Origin: Photorhabdus bodei
Lineage (GTDB): Bacteria; Pseudomonadota; Gammaproteobacteria; Enterobacterales; Enterobacteriaceae
NCBI RefSeq assembly: GCF_003287735.1
Contig: NZ_NSCM01000021.1
Span: 1-64,000, forward strand
Direction of reading: 5' to 3'
DNA length: 64,000 nt
Shown here one piece after another: positions 1 through 9,269 of this stretch (position 1 is its first letter; every line of letters starts with the position of its first letter). The translations under genes and the position numbers were made by a program. Below the pieces are notes generated by a model, which had not been told where the DNA came from, did no database searches, and was given only the letters and a program-made list of their open reading frames with translations.

Positions 1-1
1 A

Positions 2-220
2 AAAGTGATAATTCCCTATAAATCAAATGAAAAAGCGCGGTCAGATGGACGGGTTAAATTCGACCATGAAACGTATCGAAGAAGAAATGTTGTAGAAAGA
101 TGTTTTGGTCGACTCAAAGAGCATCGTCGCATCGCCACCCGTTATGAAAAGACAGCAAGAAATTATATCGCTATGGTGAAATTAGGTTGTATCCGCTTAT
201 TTCTTAAGGCCATAATTTAA
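2..220 (+). mobile_element. IS5-family transposase, C-terminal part (cut by window edge)
   Basis: The frame is open from the window edge to a stop at 218-220, so only the last ~72 residues are visible. The segment RRNVVERCFGRLKEHRRIAT, followed by a Tyr-rich stretch and a hydrophobic tail, is typical of the region around the catalytic Glu of IS5-family (IS427-like) DDE transposases. Whether the full element is intact cannot be judged because the 5' part lies outside. It borders the coupled amidase-like/Sel1 pair and marks an accessory region. Confidence 0.8.
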
Positions 221-258
221 TTGAGGGACATAACCTAGCATCCCAAAATATAAATTCA

Positions 259-840
259 CTATTCTGATTTTTTCAATTTAATAACATCACTCCAATTATT
301 AATAAGAAATGTGCATTCATGACACCCAATTTGACTCCCTTTATTAAAATACTCTTTTGCCTTATTAAAATCTTGATTTACACCAATCCCATTTAAATAA
401 TTTATTCCAATAGTGCGATAGCCCTCAAAATATCCACTTTTTCCAGCCAATTCGAAAAGTGCTCTCGCATCTGAGTATTTATTTTCATCCTCTAAAATAA
501 ATCCCAAATTAACCATAGATCTTAACTTATATTTATCATTTCTTGATATAGATAACTTATATTTTTCACTGGCTTCTTGACGATAACCTTCTTTTTGTTG
601 TATTACAGCAAGCATCCAGTTTGCATCTACATTACCACTATTTGCTTTCTTTACTAATGCATGATATTCATCTTCATTTTTAGGCATTAGAATAGAGAAT
701 TCTGATAAAAAATCATCTGAATGATTGAAGACAATCGATGGGGTATCTTGTATATTCATGTCTGAACTCTGAACAATAAAAGAAAAAAAGAACATTGAGT
801 AGAGAAAATATTTCTTATTTTTTACAAAAAAATGACTCAT
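259..840 (-). CDS. Exported Sel1/TPR-like repeat protein, candidate immunity or partner protein
   Basis: 193 residues. The N-terminus is hydrophobic (about residues 10-25, Lys-rich before it), which suggests a signal peptide and a periplasmic location. The body contains Sel1-like repeats of the form AKSGYFEGYRTIGINYLNGIG followed by DFNKAKEYFNKGSQ; Sel1 repeats are alpha-solenoid protein-binding units. Its ATG overlaps the TGA of the upstream gene (ATGA at 837-840), so the two are translationally coupled. Sel1 proteins are known partners or immunity proteins for some bacterial effectors. Given a neighbour with a possible hydrolase domain, an immunity role is my inference. Confidence 0.75.
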   Translation of the reverse strand: MSHFFVKNKKYFLYSMFFFSFIVQSSDMNIQDTPSIVFNHSDDFLSEFSILMPKNEDEYHALVKKANSGNVDANWMLAVIQQKEGYRQEASEKYKLSISRNDKYKLRSMVNLGFILEDENKYSDARALFELAGKSGYFEGYRTIGINYLNGIGVNQDFNKAKEYFNKGSQIGCHECTFLINNWSDVIKLKKSE

Positions 841-1994
841 AATATAATCTCGCTAAAAGTATTATTTATCCCTATTATGTCAATATTTGAATTTAGTGAC
901 TCCATCTGTATGTTTTTATCCACAGCAAAAAACACATCCACTATCTTAGTCGTATCCCCATTATTCCAGAGTACTGAGCTTTCAAACCCATGAATATTAC
1001 CATTTATATCCTTGAATCCATTTTCTTTATAGGTAAGATTTATAGCAGAGATTCCTGATTCACTTAATTTATACAACTCTCCATCATCAGTGATACCATC
1101 TTTATTGGCATCAATCCATAACTCTAATGAATTCCATAGACAATCATTTTGATCAAAAATACCATCAAAATTATCGTCAAGGTCTGCTAATGCAGCAAAC
1201 CCATTTACTGATTTGACTCCATTTGTTAATATAGAATTATTCCCGAACAACTCATTTCCGTTATTTATTTTTCCATCTCCATTTTTATCCCATACCAGAA
1301 ATGCATTATTGGCTTCTATCCATCCTGAACTTTCAACAATACCATCATTATCATGATCAAAATATATAGAACCATTTTCCGCTATGGTAATAATACCATC
1401 GCCAGTTAAATCAATAATAAGTGGTGTCTCTGTACTCTTCTGATCTTCAACAATTTCTTCAAGATTATCTAATACGGCATTTGGACTCATTCCCCGTAAT
1501 TCCTGAATGAAATCTATACCATTTTTATCATTATCATAATGTGAAACTCGAAGAATTGAGTTTACAAAATCTATACAGTTATTAGTAAGGAGGTTATAAT
1601 TCGGCTTAAAATCATAGAAATTTCCATTTTTTAAATCAGAAATGTAATTTCTCATATTATTAACCACACTTTCTGAATATATTGGATATGTAACACTGGA
1701 AATTTTTGATTTATCGTATGCGATTGAATCTCTAAAAGTTATGTTCTCAACTCCTCCTGCTTGCTTATTATCACCCAAGCCCCATCCGATTGATTCACCC
1801 TGAAATTCAACCCATACATGTCCAAAAGTAGATTTGCTAACGTCTCCTGCCGCATTAGTATATTTAGTACCTGAAGATGCTATTTTTACTGTTATTGTTT
1901 CTACATGCATTCCTTTAAAATTTTCGTTAAAAACTTTATCAACTAACCCATAGTCTTTACTTGGCATAGTTATTTCCTTATTGAAAACTTCCAT
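837..1994 (-). CDS. Papain-like (permuted NlpC-type?) protein with EF-hand calcium-binding repeats
   Basis: 385 residues. The N-terminal half holds a GHVWVEF motif (His59) and a TNNCIDFVN motif (Cys140). His-before-Cys order with a short Asn-Asn-Cys motif is what permuted papain-like amidases (NlpC/P60, LRAT, DUF4105-like) show, but the family is not proven. The second half (about 190-320) has several Dx(D/N)xDG calcium loops: DLTGDG, DHDNDG, DKNGDG, DANKDG. These resemble the EF-hand or dockerin-like blocks of secreted enterobacterial toxins. No signal peptide is seen. Two starts have Shine-Dalgarno sites, the one used here and Met10 at 1967. It precedes and overlaps an exported Sel1 gene, an arrangement like an effector and its immunity protein. 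Confidence 0.6.
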   Translation of the reverse strand: MEVFNKEITMPSKDYGLVDKVFNENFKGMHVETITVKIASSGTKYTNAAGDVSKSTFGHVWVEFQGESIGWGLGDNKQAGGVENITFRDSIAYDKSKISSVTYPIYSESVVNNMRNYISDLKNGNFYDFKPNYNLLTNNCIDFVNSILRVSHYDNDKNGIDFIQELRGMSPNAVLDNLEEIVEDQKSTETPLIIDLTGDGIITIAENGSIYFDHDNDGIVESSGWIEANNAFLVWDKNGDGKINNGNELFGNNSILTNGVKSVNGFAALADLDDNFDGIFDQNDCLWNSLELWIDANKDGITDDGELYKLSESGISAINLTYKENGFKDINGNIHGFESSVLWNNGDTTKIVDVFFAVDKNIQMESLNSNIDIIGINNTFSEIIL

Positions 1995-2444
1995 GATTAT
2001 CCTTGATAAATAAAATAAAATTTACTGCAAATAGAAATAATTATCAACATCACTACGGAAATTTTATAAATTTATATAAAAAAATCAAATTAATAATTTT
2101 CTAATATTTTATCTTTATTATTATATTTTTCGATAATAAATTAAAACTGTTAGAATTTTCCTTCCGTTACTATTTTGGCTCCGACTATTGCCTTGAGTAT
2201 AGCCACAGCGATCACAATGAATTTTTCTGTAATTATTGATACGGCAAAGGTCATGAAAATGAAAATGAAAATGAAAATGAAAATGAAAAAGGATAATCTT
2301 AGCTAATCCAATGAGTATCCACCGAAAAAAATAATTTCTGTTAATACTGCTTGCTGTGAAGTGAAAATCAATCAACCACGTTGTTAAGCAACCGAGAAAA
2401 CGCACTGTTCAAAGTCAGTGCGTTAGGAAATAAATTTATCGAGT
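1995..2444. other. AT-rich intergenic stretch with a degraded ORF
   Basis: Very AT-rich. A minus-strand ORF (2121-2405) can be read, but His-Phe repeats from a simple-sequence tract make up its middle. Its C-terminal part has a CDRCGY zinc-ribbon-like motif reminiscent of the end of a TnpB-type transposase. I regard it as an unrecognised remnant, not a gene. Confidence 0.4.
2254..2289. repeat. Hexanucleotide tandem repeat (TGAAAA)6
   Basis: Six perfect copies of TGAAAA lie within the degraded ORF region. Simple-sequence tracts like this vary in number by polymerase slippage. Confidence 0.95.
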
Positions 2445-2876
2445 CTATTCAGGCCAAAAATTTTCATCCATTATTTGCTCAAATGTCCAAGGACAAGTTT
2501 CAGGAAATATATTCCGATTAATTAGCGTCTCTTTTTCTGCCAATCGACGAGCAGCGATGTAAGCTTTTTCCAAATGCTCATTCAACTTATTTTTCAAACT
2601 GGGAGATTCTTGCAAACAGTCAATTGCCTTATCACGCTGTTCTTCAATGGTCAGTTCCCAACTCCGCCCTCTGCGATCTGCCTGATATCTCCATTTCAGT
2701 AAATGTGCGAGTAAAATTTCCAACCGGGATCGTAATTCTCTGCGCTCGCTTCGCCCCATAGCCTCAATTTCCTCAAGAAGATTTTCCGTATCCAACTGGC
2801 TCAAATCACCGGAACGAAGCAAACCTGCCTGCTCCTGAATCCAACCATAAAAGTCGCTGTCATAACGGGTCGTCAT
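2445..2876 (-). CDS. DUF29 family protein
   Basis: 143 residues. The opening YDSDFYGWIQEQAGLLRSGD, an acidic/basic helical middle (EEIEAMGRSERRELRSRL), a HLLKW motif and the ending CPWTFEQIMDENFWPE are the hallmarks of DUF29, a helical family common in cyanobacteria and some enterobacteria with no settled function. A GGAGGAACC ribosome-binding site precedes the ATG. A close paralogue lies at 3193-3624 with an almost identical leader and 3' end, so the two arose by tandem duplication with an ERIC element between them. Confidence 0.85.
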   Translation of the reverse strand: MTTRYDSDFYGWIQEQAGLLRSGDLSQLDTENLLEEIEAMGRSERRELRSRLEILLAHLLKWRYQADRRGRSWELTIEEQRDKAIDCLQESPSLKNKLNEHLEKAYIAARRLAEKETLINRNIFPETCPWTFEQIMDENFWPE

Positions 2877-2956
2877 GGTTCCTCCACTTGTATATCAGCT
2901 ATGCAACTGTATAAATTATGAGTCTGACAGATTATTGGCATACCGTCAAAACAGTA

Positions 2957-3083
2957 CATACCCTATGGATTTCAAGATGCGTCGCGGCGGCAAAGGAGAG
3001 AATCCCCGGGAGCATAGATAACGATGTGACCGGGGTGAGCGAGTGCAGCCAACAAAGAGGCAACTTGAAAGATAACGGGTATA
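2957..3083 (+). repeat. ERIC element
   Basis: A 127-bp imperfect palindrome of the Enterobacterial Repetitive Intergenic Consensus. It opens CATACCCTATGGATTTCAAG, has the core GGGGTGAGCGAGTGCAGCCA and closes AACGGGTATA. It sits between the two DUF29 genes. Confidence 0.93.
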
Positions 3084-3192
3084 TTTATCATCAAAATCGA
3101 TTAGCACCCCATTCACCATAAAGGTACAACACAGTATTGCAGCTTAAAACCGGTGGTTTACCCTTCCATTTAGAAGAGTAAATTTATCGAGT

Positions 3193-3624
3193 CTATTCAG
3201 GCCAAAAATTTTCATCCATTATTTGCTCAAATGTCCAAGGACAAGTTTCAGGAAATACACTACGCCTAATATTAGTTTCCCTCTCTGCTGCAATAATGGC
3301 ATCACCATAAGCATCAGAGGAAATTTCGCTAAGTTCTGACTTTAAGCTGGGATTTTTTTTAAGACGACGGGCTATTTTTCTTCTCTGCTCTTCAATCGTA
3401 AGCTTCCAGCTCCGACCTTGCCGTTCAGATTGGAATTGCCATTTTAGGAGGTGAAGAAACAGTACCTCAAGACGAGATTCCAGCTCGCTTCTTTGGCTAT
3501 TTCCCATACTTTCTATTTCCTCCGAAAGGTTTTCCCTATCCAATTGACTCAAATCACCGGAACGAAGCAAACTGGCTTGCTCCTGAGTCCAACCATAAAA
3601 ATCACTGTTATAACGGGTCGTCAT
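3193..3624 (-). CDS. DUF29 family protein (tandem paralogue)
   Basis: 143 residues when started at MTTRY (3624), which has a GGAGGAACC site 1 nt upstream of ATG as in its paralogue; the longer frame to 3690 has no support. It shares the YNSDFYGW start, the LLRSGDLSQLD motif and the PETCPWTFEQIMDENFWPE end with the gene at 2445-2876. The middle has diverged (residues ~60-125), so the duplication is not recent although the ends are near-identical. Function unknown. Confidence 0.85.
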   Translation of the reverse strand: MTTRYNSDFYGWTQEQASLLRSGDLSQLDRENLSEEIESMGNSQRSELESRLEVLFLHLLKWQFQSERQGRSWKLTIEEQRRKIARRLKKNPSLKSELSEISSDAYGDAIIAAERETNIRRSVFPETCPWTFEQIMDENFWPE

Positions 3625-3881
3625 GGTTCCTCCACTGGGTATATCAGCTATACAACTGTATAAATTATGAGTCTGGCAGATTATTGGCATACCGTCAAAA
3701 CAGTATGTTTATCGTTAAAATCGATTAGCAGCCCATTCACCATAAATTGAGAAGATCCCTTCGTCTAGTAAGGATACATATAAAATAACAAATAGAAGAT
3801 GTATGAAAACTGTGGTTTTTGTTTGATAAAGAACAAAAACGAACCAAAAACGCTCACCAACAATTAAGTAAAGCTCGTTAT

Positions 3882-3897
3882 TGTGACAATAGTCACA
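3882..3897. promoter_or_regulatory. CRP (cAMP receptor protein) site upstream of glpT
   Basis: TGTGACAATAGTCACA matches the CRP consensus TGTGA-N6-TCACA perfectly. It lies about 230 bp before glpT, in the 500-bp gene-free stretch 3625-4129. CRP activation of glpTQ is established in E. coli. GlpR half-site-like CTCGTT and CGAACC sequences occur nearby but are too weak to annotate. Confidence 0.8.
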
Positions 3898-4129
3898 ATT
3901 TCATTGGTAAAGCACATTTCAAAAAGTTAACAAATCACTCAGAATTACCGCTAGGGCAAAACAACTTTAACAACTGAGTGTTGTTTCACAGACGAGGTTG
4001 AGTGATTTCGACTATCATAATTTTCGTTATGGAAAATAACCACTTACAAAACCTTTCATTTTCCCATCCGGTGGCATTAGTCAACCGGCAAGCTGTTTAT
4101 AAAACCAAAAATGCCATCGGAGGCAAAAT

Positions 4130-5482
4130 ATGTTAAGTATTTTCAAGCCGGCACCTCATAGGTCCCGACTGTCAACAGAACAGATAGATCCAGTCTATCG
4201 TCGCTTACGTTGGCAAATTTTTATGGGGATCTTCTTTGGTTACGCGGCTTACTATCTGGTAAGGAAAAACTTTGCACTTGCAATGCCTTATCTGGTTGAG
4301 CAAGGTTTTTCCAAAGGTGAGCTCGGTTTCGCTCTCTCAGGGATCTCTATCGCATACGGCATCTCAAAATTCATCATGGGCTCCGTATCCGACCGTTCTA
4401 ACCCACGAGTCTTCTTACCTGCGGGTCTGATCCTCGCGGCTATTGTTATGCTGTTTATGGGTTTCGTACCCTGGGCAACGTCCAGTATCACTATCATGTT
4501 CGTACTACTGTTCTTATGTGGTTGGTTCCAGGGTATGGGTTGGCCTCCTTGTGGACGTACCATGGTGCACTGGTGGTCACAGAAAGAACGTGGCGGTATC
4601 GTTTCTATCTGGAACTGCTCACATAATGTGGGTGGTGGCTTACCACCATTGCTATTCCTGTTGGGCATGGCGTGGTTCAATGACTGGAAAGCAGCACTTT
4701 ACATGCCAGCTTTCGCCGCCATTCTCCTTGCATTGATTGTATTTGCCCTGATACGTGACACACCGCAATCCTGTGGCTTGCCACCAATCGAAGAGTATAA
4801 AAACGACTATCCTTCTGATTATACAGATAAAAATGAAAATGAGTTGACAGCTAAACAAATTTTCATGCAGTACGTGTTACCGAACAAACTGCTGTGGATG
4901 GTTGCCATGGCTAACGTATTTGTTTATCTGCTACGTTACGGTATTCTTGACTGGTCACCAACCTATCTACGTGAAGCCAAACATTTCGCACTGGATAAAT
5001 CTTCATGGGCTTATTTCCTGTACGAATATGCTGGTATCCCAGGCACGCTACTATGTGGCTGGATGTCAGACAAAATATTTAAAGGTAACCGTGGTGCAAC
5101 CGGTGTGTTCTTTATGACACTGGTCACTATCGCAACTATCGTATTCTGGTTGAACCCACCAGGTAACCCCACTGTAGATATGGCTTGCATGTTGATTATT
5201 GGCTTCCTTATCTACGGCCCAGTGATGCTAACTGGTTTACATGCCCTTGAGCTGGCTCCAAAGAAAGCCGCTGGCACAGCCGCCGGCTTCACCGGCTTAT
5301 TTGGTTACTTAGGCGGCTCTGTTGCTGCAAGTGCTATCATCGGCTACACCGTTGACTTTTTCGGTTGGGACAGCGGCTTTATGGTAATGATTGGTGGTAG
5401 TATCTTGTCCGTTATTCTATTGCTAATCGTTACAATTACCGAAAAAAAGCATAAACAAGAAATCGCCCAACAACATGGCTAA
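4130..5482 (+). CDS. glpT: Glycerol-3-phosphate:phosphate antiporter GlpT
   Basis: 450 residues, the usual GlpT length, with twelve predicted membrane helices of the organophosphate:phosphate antiporter group of the MFS. Recognisable segments are [19 protein letters not shown] (substrate-binding Arg in helix 1), [19 protein letters not shown] and [15 protein letters not shown]. It imports sn-glycerol-3-phosphate in exchange for phosphate across the inner membrane and also takes up fosfomycin. The substrate is supplied by GlpQ, encoded next on the same strand. A CRP site upstream points to catabolite control. Start: the ATG after GGAGGCAAAAT. Confidence 0.97.
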   Translation: MLSIFKPAPHRSRLSTEQIDPVYRRLRWQIFMGIFFGYAAYYLVRKNFALAMPYLVEQGFSKGELGFALSGISIAYGISKFIMGSVSDRSNPRVFLPAGLILAAIVMLFMGFVPWATSSITIMFVLLFLCGWFQGMGWPPCGRTMVHWWSQKERGGIVSIWNCSHNVGGGLPPLLFLLGMAWFNDWKAALYMPAFAAILLALIVFALIRDTPQSCGLPPIEEYKNDYPSDYTDKNENELTAKQIFMQYVLPNKLLWMVAMANVFVYLLRYGILDWSPTYLREAKHFALDKSSWAYFLYEYAGIPGTLLCGWMSDKIFKGNRGATGVFFMTLVTIATIVFWLNPPGNPTVDMACMLIIGFLIYGPVMLTGLHALELAPKKAAGTAAGFTGLFGYLGGSVAASAIIGYTVDFFGWDSGFMVMIGGSILSVILLLIVTITEKKHKQEIAQQHG

Positions 5483-5525
5483 CCTCTGTCATTAAACTGT
5501 GATATATCACTGATAATATCAATTA

Positions 5526-5559
5526 AGCCGCAGCATTATATATGCTGTGGCTTTTTTTA
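5526..5559 (+). terminator. Intrinsic terminator or attenuator between glpT and glpQ
   Basis: A stem formed by AGCCGCAGCATA and TATGCTGTGGCT is followed by seven T. It would reduce read-through from glpT to glpQ, which form one operon in E. coli. A 12-bp palindrome GTGATATATCAC (5499-5510) lies just before it. Confidence 0.8.
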
Positions 5560-5620
5560 GCCTCTCAATTAAGAGATTATGTCAGTGAGTGTTATTAACA
5601 CAACCAAACTCACAGTTTAA

Positions 5621-5639
5621 TGAGATAAATTTTATCTCA
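5621..5639. promoter_or_regulatory. Inverted repeat in the glpQ leader
   Basis: TGAGATAAA-T-TTTATCTCA is a near-perfect palindrome 22 bp before the glpQ ATG. It could be an operator or a leader hairpin; no regulator is recognised. Confidence 0.35.
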
Positions 5640-5661
5640 TCGCCAAAACGGAGAAACACAC

Positions 5662-6738
5662 ATGCAAACTCCAATTAAAACAATGATAATGGGTATCATT
5701 TTAACTTCATCGATGTCAGGCATCACGCAAGCAGCAGATAAGATTGTTATCGCCCATCGGGGAGCAAGTGGATACTTACCTGAACACACTCTGCCGGCTA
5801 AAGCGATGGCTTATGCCGAAGGTGCTGATTATCTGGAACAAGATCTGGTCATGACTAAAGATGATGAACTGATAGTCTTACATGACCATTACCTTGATCG
5901 TGTCACTGACGTTGCCAATAAATTCCCTAGCCGTGCTCGCCAAGATGGGCGCTACTATGCCATTGACTTTACCTTGTCCGAAATCAAGTCACTAAAATTC
6001 ACGGAAAGCTTCGATATTAAAAATAATCAACAGATACAAAGCTACACCAATCGTTTCCCGATGTGGAAATCTGATTTCCGAATCCACACTTTTCAGGAAG
6101 AGATTGAATTTGTTCAAGGATTAAACAAATCTACCGGCAAAAACATCGGTATTTATCCTGAAATCAAAGCACCGTGGTTCCACCAACAAGAGGGAAAAGA
6201 TATTTCTACTAAGGTACTAGCCGTGTTAAAAGCGTATGGTTACACCAAGAAAAGCGACAAAATTTATCTGCAATGTTTTGATACCAACGAACTCAAACGC
6301 ATCAAAAACGAATTGGAACCTAAGTTAGGCATGGATCTGAAACTGATTCAACTTATCGCCTACACCGATTGGAATGAAACTTATGAAAAACAATCAGACG
6401 GCAAATGGACAAATTACAGCTATGACTGGATGTTCAAACCAGGTGCGATGAGAGAAGTGGCACAATACGCTGATGGCATCGGCCCTGATTATCATATGAT
6501 TGTAGCGGAGTATTCCACACCAACCAATATTAAGCTAACTAGTCTGGTAAAAGAGGCTCACACCAACAATCTGGAAGTCCATCCATACACGATTCGAGTT
6601 GATCAACTGCCTAAATACGCCACCAGCGGCGATCAACTTTTCGATATCATGTATAACCAAGCGGGTGTAGACGGTGTATTCACCGATTTTCCTGACTTAG
6701 GTGTGAAATTCCTGCAAAAACAGTATCAATATAAATAA
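5662..6738 (+). CDS. glpQ: Periplasmic glycerophosphodiester phosphodiesterase GlpQ
   Basis: 358 residues. An N-terminal signal peptide (MKTMIMGIILTSSMSGITQA-type, cleavage near AQA-AD) directs it to the periplasm. The GDPD motif HRGASGYLPEHT and the following EQDLVMTKDDELIVLHD carry the catalytic His pair and the Ca-binding Glu/Asp. It hydrolyses glycerophosphodiesters to an alcohol plus glycerol-3-phosphate, which GlpT then imports. It lies 179 bp after glpT with a terminator-like hairpin between, so expression may be partly separate. An AACGGAGAAAC ribosome site precedes the ATG. Confidence 0.96.
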   Translation: MQTPIKTMIMGIILTSSMSGITQAADKIVIAHRGASGYLPEHTLPAKAMAYAEGADYLEQDLVMTKDDELIVLHDHYLDRVTDVANKFPSRARQDGRYYAIDFTLSEIKSLKFTESFDIKNNQQIQSYTNRFPMWKSDFRIHTFQEEIEFVQGLNKSTGKNIGIYPEIKAPWFHQQEGKDISTKVLAVLKAYGYTKKSDKIYLQCFDTNELKRIKNELEPKLGMDLKLIQLIAYTDWNETYEKQSDGKWTNYSYDWMFKPGAMREVAQYADGIGPDYHMIVAEYSTPTNIKLTSLVKEAHTNNLEVHPYTIRVDQLPKYATSGDQLFDIMYNQAGVDGVFTDFPDLGVKFLQKQYQYK

Positions 6739-6745
6739 GATGCAA

Positions 6746-6771
6746 ACAGGGCGCCTCAACCAGCGCCCTGT
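6746..6771. terminator. Convergent hairpin between glpQ and epmA
   Basis: ACAGGGCGC...GCGCCCTGT is a perfect 9-bp stem lying between the convergent ends of glpQ (+) and epmA (-). On the minus strand it is followed by TTT. It probably stops transcription in both directions. Confidence 0.7.
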
Positions 6772-6781
6772 CACTTAATAA

Positions 6782-7759
6782 TTACGCCTTACTTATCGAA
6801 AAGGCCATAACATCACTGAGCTTTTCAGCCCCCAAAGCCAACATCACCAAACGATCGACACCAATCGCCACACCTGCACACTCAGGCATTCCTTGTTTCA
6901 GGGCACCAATCAGGTTTTCATCAATTGGTCGAACAGGTAAACCCAACGCTGCACGTTTACGGTTATCCCGTTCAAAACGCTGGCACTGCTCATTGCCATC
7001 AGTCAGCTCACGGAAGCCATTTGCCAATTCAACGCCTTTAAAATAGACTTCAAAACGCTCTGCAACTCGATGATCTTCTTTGCTGATTTCCGCCAAAGAA
7101 GCCTGAGAAGCCGGAAAATGGTAGATAAAAGTTGGTTTTTCAGTACCAATGTGCGGTTCAACACCAACAGCAAACAAAAGTTGTAATAAAGTATCCCGAT
7201 CCTCTTCTATATCAGCAATATTACTCAGATCCAGCTTGGCGGCGATTTCACGCAGCTTTTCTTTCTCTGCTGATAGCGGATCAATACCCAGATAACGCAG
7301 GAAAGCTTGTTGATAAGAGAGTGATTCCGCACTTTCACAGTCAAGGATTTGTTGAAGTAAATCATCAACTTCATTCATCAAACGATACATATCATAGTGA
7401 GGCCGATACCATTCCAGCATGGTAAATTCAGGATTATGATAACGACCCGCCTCTTCATTACGGAAACAGCGACCGAGCTGATAAATAGGGCCACTTCCTG
7501 CTGCCAGTAAGCGTTTCATGTGATATTCCGGACTTGTCATCAGATAAAGAGTCATACCATCTGCGGCGCCTGGACCAACAAATTCCGTCTGAAAAGAAAA
7601 CAATTGGATATCAGTCACTGTAAACTGACCTATCGCAGGTGTTTCAACTTCCAATACCCCACGATCTGCGAAAAAGCGCCGTATTCCTGCTAAAATAGTC
7701 GCTCGTTTCAACAAGTTGGCGATAGGTGCACTTGGCTGCCAGTTTGCTGTTTCGCTCAT
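6782..7759 (-). CDS. epmA: Elongation factor P-(R)-beta-lysine ligase EpmA (PoxA/GenX/YjeA)
   Basis: 325 residues from [12 protein letters not shown], the conserved start; an in-frame Met 20 residues earlier is less likely. It is a truncated class II lysyl-tRNA synthetase-like enzyme: it has the catalytic core ([48 protein letters not shown]) but no anticodon-binding domain. It attaches (R)-beta-lysine to Lys34 of EF-P. EF-P (14127-14693) and the aminomutase EpmB (14731-15759), which makes the beta-lysine, are in the same window. It is divergent from frdA, as in E. coli, but two fascin-like genes have been inserted between. Confidence 0.96.
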   Translation of the reverse strand: MSETANWQPSAPIANLLKRATILAGIRRFFADRGVLEVETPAIGQFTVTDIQLFSFQTEFVGPGAADGMTLYLMTSPEYHMKRLLAAGSGPIYQLGRCFRNEEAGRYHNPEFTMLEWYRPHYDMYRLMNEVDDLLQQILDCESAESLSYQQAFLRYLGIDPLSAEKEKLREIAAKLDLSNIADIEEDRDTLLQLLFAVGVEPHIGTEKPTFIYHFPASQASLAEISKEDHRVAERFEVYFKGVELANGFRELTDGNEQCQRFERDNRKRAALGLPVRPIDENLIGALKQGMPECAGVAIGVDRLVMLALGAEKLSDVMAFSISKA

Positions 7760-7898
7760 GTAAATGACTCCAAAATAAAACAAAACGTGCAGTCTACCTG
7801 CATCACACATATCAGACAAATTATTACCGCCTGATCATCCCGGAACAACTTAGTTTGTCTTGTATCACAACAAAGCCAATACCAGACAAAATCACTAT

Positions 7899-8312
7899 TT
7901 ACTCTAACAGAGTTATCAATCTAAAGTGGCAAAATCCGTCCATATTGGTTTTATCAGGCTTAATATAATTAATACCTTTTATACTAAGCCTAGTCAGATA
8001 TTTTCCATTATCTGCCTTTAGCGCTATCACATTATCGTCGACATCTTCTACAGTAAACGTAGAAGAAGCATCAACCTCCAATGTTGCCGCTTCAATATAA
8101 TTACCACCAGGCCGAGCAACCCGACTCAAATAGAGCCCATTGTCTGCCCGAAGTGCTATCGTATAAGCATCAAATAGCGTCATTACATATCGGGAAGAAG
8201 TACCAAGTGTATATCTTCCAGCCTGAATGTAATTAATCTTTCCTTGACTGAATCGACTCAAATAAAGTCCATTATCTGCCATCAATGCGATAGTATGCTC
8301 TGATAATGCCAT
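7899..8312 (-). CDS. Fascin-like beta-trefoil protein
   Basis: 137 residues, starting at the second of two adjacent ATGs (8312), which is better spaced from GGAGGG and aligns with the paralogue. Three repeats carry the fascin signature: IALMADNGLYLSRF, IALRADNGLYLSRV and IALKADNGKYLTRL. They are spaced ~45 residues apart, giving one complete beta-trefoil with no other domain or signal peptide. Fascin-like trefoils bundle actin in animals and act as carbohydrate- or protein-binding modules in bacteria. The paralogue is at 8856-9269 on the same strand. The gene interrupts the epmA-frd synteny of E. coli, so it is a lineage-specific insertion. Role in the host is inference. Confidence 0.8.
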   Translation of the reverse strand: MALSEHTIALMADNGLYLSRFSQGKINYIQAGRYTLGTSSRYVMTLFDAYTIALRADNGLYLSRVARPGGNYIEAATLEVDASSTFTVEDVDDNVIALKADNGKYLTRLSIKGINYIKPDKTNMDGFCHFRLITLLE

Positions 8313-8596
8313 CATACCCTCCGTTTAAATATAATTAATTATAGAATACCATTTAATCCTCATATCGACTCTCTATGCCCGTAGAAATAAAACTCCCTTG
8401 TTGAATATATACTACTACCGTTAAACAATAAAACATATTATCACTTTATTATGGATGACATTACCAATTATCACTTATAATTATTAAATGACCAGAAGCA
8501 ATTATCATATTTAGATTAAAAGTAAGATATTATAAAGAAACTGAAAAATAATTTAAGATGATAATTATAATATGACCAGTAATACAAAGAATAGAT

Positions 8597-8717
8597 TATA
8601 CCCGTCATCTTTCAAGTTGCCTCTTTGTTGGCTGCTCACCCCGGTCACATCGTTATCTATGCTCCCGGGGATTCGCTCCCTTGCCGTCGCGATGCATCTT
8701 GAAATCCATTGGGTATA
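8597..8717 (-). repeat. ERIC element (internally shortened)
   Basis: Minus-orientation copy between the two fascin-like genes. It starts TATACCCGTCATCTTTCAAG and ends GAAATCCATTGGGTATA. About six bases of the GGCTGCACTCACTCACC segment are missing, giving 121 bp. The rest of the 543-bp gap (8313-8855) is AT-rich with nothing recognised. Confidence 0.93.
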
Positions 8718-8855
8718 TTAATAAAATTATTATGAAATATAATTAATATTTTATCTGGTGTATTAAGTGACTAATCCTATTTTAATAGTAAAAAATAGTG
8801 GTCAGGTAAAATTGACCACCATAATAAGATGTCAGCAAAGATCACAATTGTCTAA

Positions 8856-9269
8856 TTACAGTTTTATAACTTTAAACTGGCAATATATATCTAAGTCGTA
8901 TTTATCCGGTTTAATATAGTTGAAAATACCACCGGCATTGCTCCGACTCAGATACCTTCCATTATCTGCACACAAAGCTATTACATTATCGTCGATATAC
9001 TCTAAAGTAAAAGTAGAATAAATATCAATATCTGATTTTGTCGCTACAATATAATCGCTACCCGCCAGAGAGATCCGGCTTAAATAAAGCCCATTACTTG
9101 CACGAAGTGATATCTTATTGGAACTAAGTTGTGTTGCAGAATATTTGGTGTAAATGTCAACAATAGGTTTATTAGCTTCAATAAAATCAAATCCTCCACC
9201 TCGATCAATTCGACTTAAATAGAACCCATTATCTGCCTGTAATGCAATAGGGCCACTTGATAATCCCAT
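8856..9269 (-). CDS. Fascin-like beta-trefoil protein (paralogue)
   Basis: 137 residues, the same length as the neighbour at 7899-8312. Its three trefoil repeats are IALQADNGFYLSRI, ISLRASNGLYLSRI and IALCADNGRYLSRS. The C-terminal ending NYIKPDKYDLDIYCQFKVI parallels that of the paralogue, so this is a tandem duplication later split by an ERIC element. AGGAG lies 6 nt before ATG. A cytosolic or host-delivered binding protein is possible; no secretion signal is seen. Confidence 0.8.
   Translation of the reverse strand: MGLSSGPIALQADNGFYLSRIDRGGGFDFIEANKPIVDIYTKYSATQLSSNKISLRASNGLYLSRISLAGSDYIVATKSDIDIYSTFTLEYIDDNVIALCADNGRYLSRSNAGGIFNYIKPDKYDLDIYCQFKVIKL

Noticed and set aside
2121..2405. 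94-codon ORF with a His-Phe repeat and a CDRCGY motif
   Set aside because: The His-Phe run is only the TGAAAA microsatellite translated. The zinc-ribbon-like end is too short to assign to TnpB, and there is no ribosome site.
4288..4680. 130-codon minus-strand ORF inside glpT
   Set aside because: Antisense shadow of glpT with no ribosome site.
5499..5510. GTGATATATCAC palindrome as a CRP site
   Set aside because: The half-sites are separated by 4 bp instead of 6, so it does not fit the CRP consensus.
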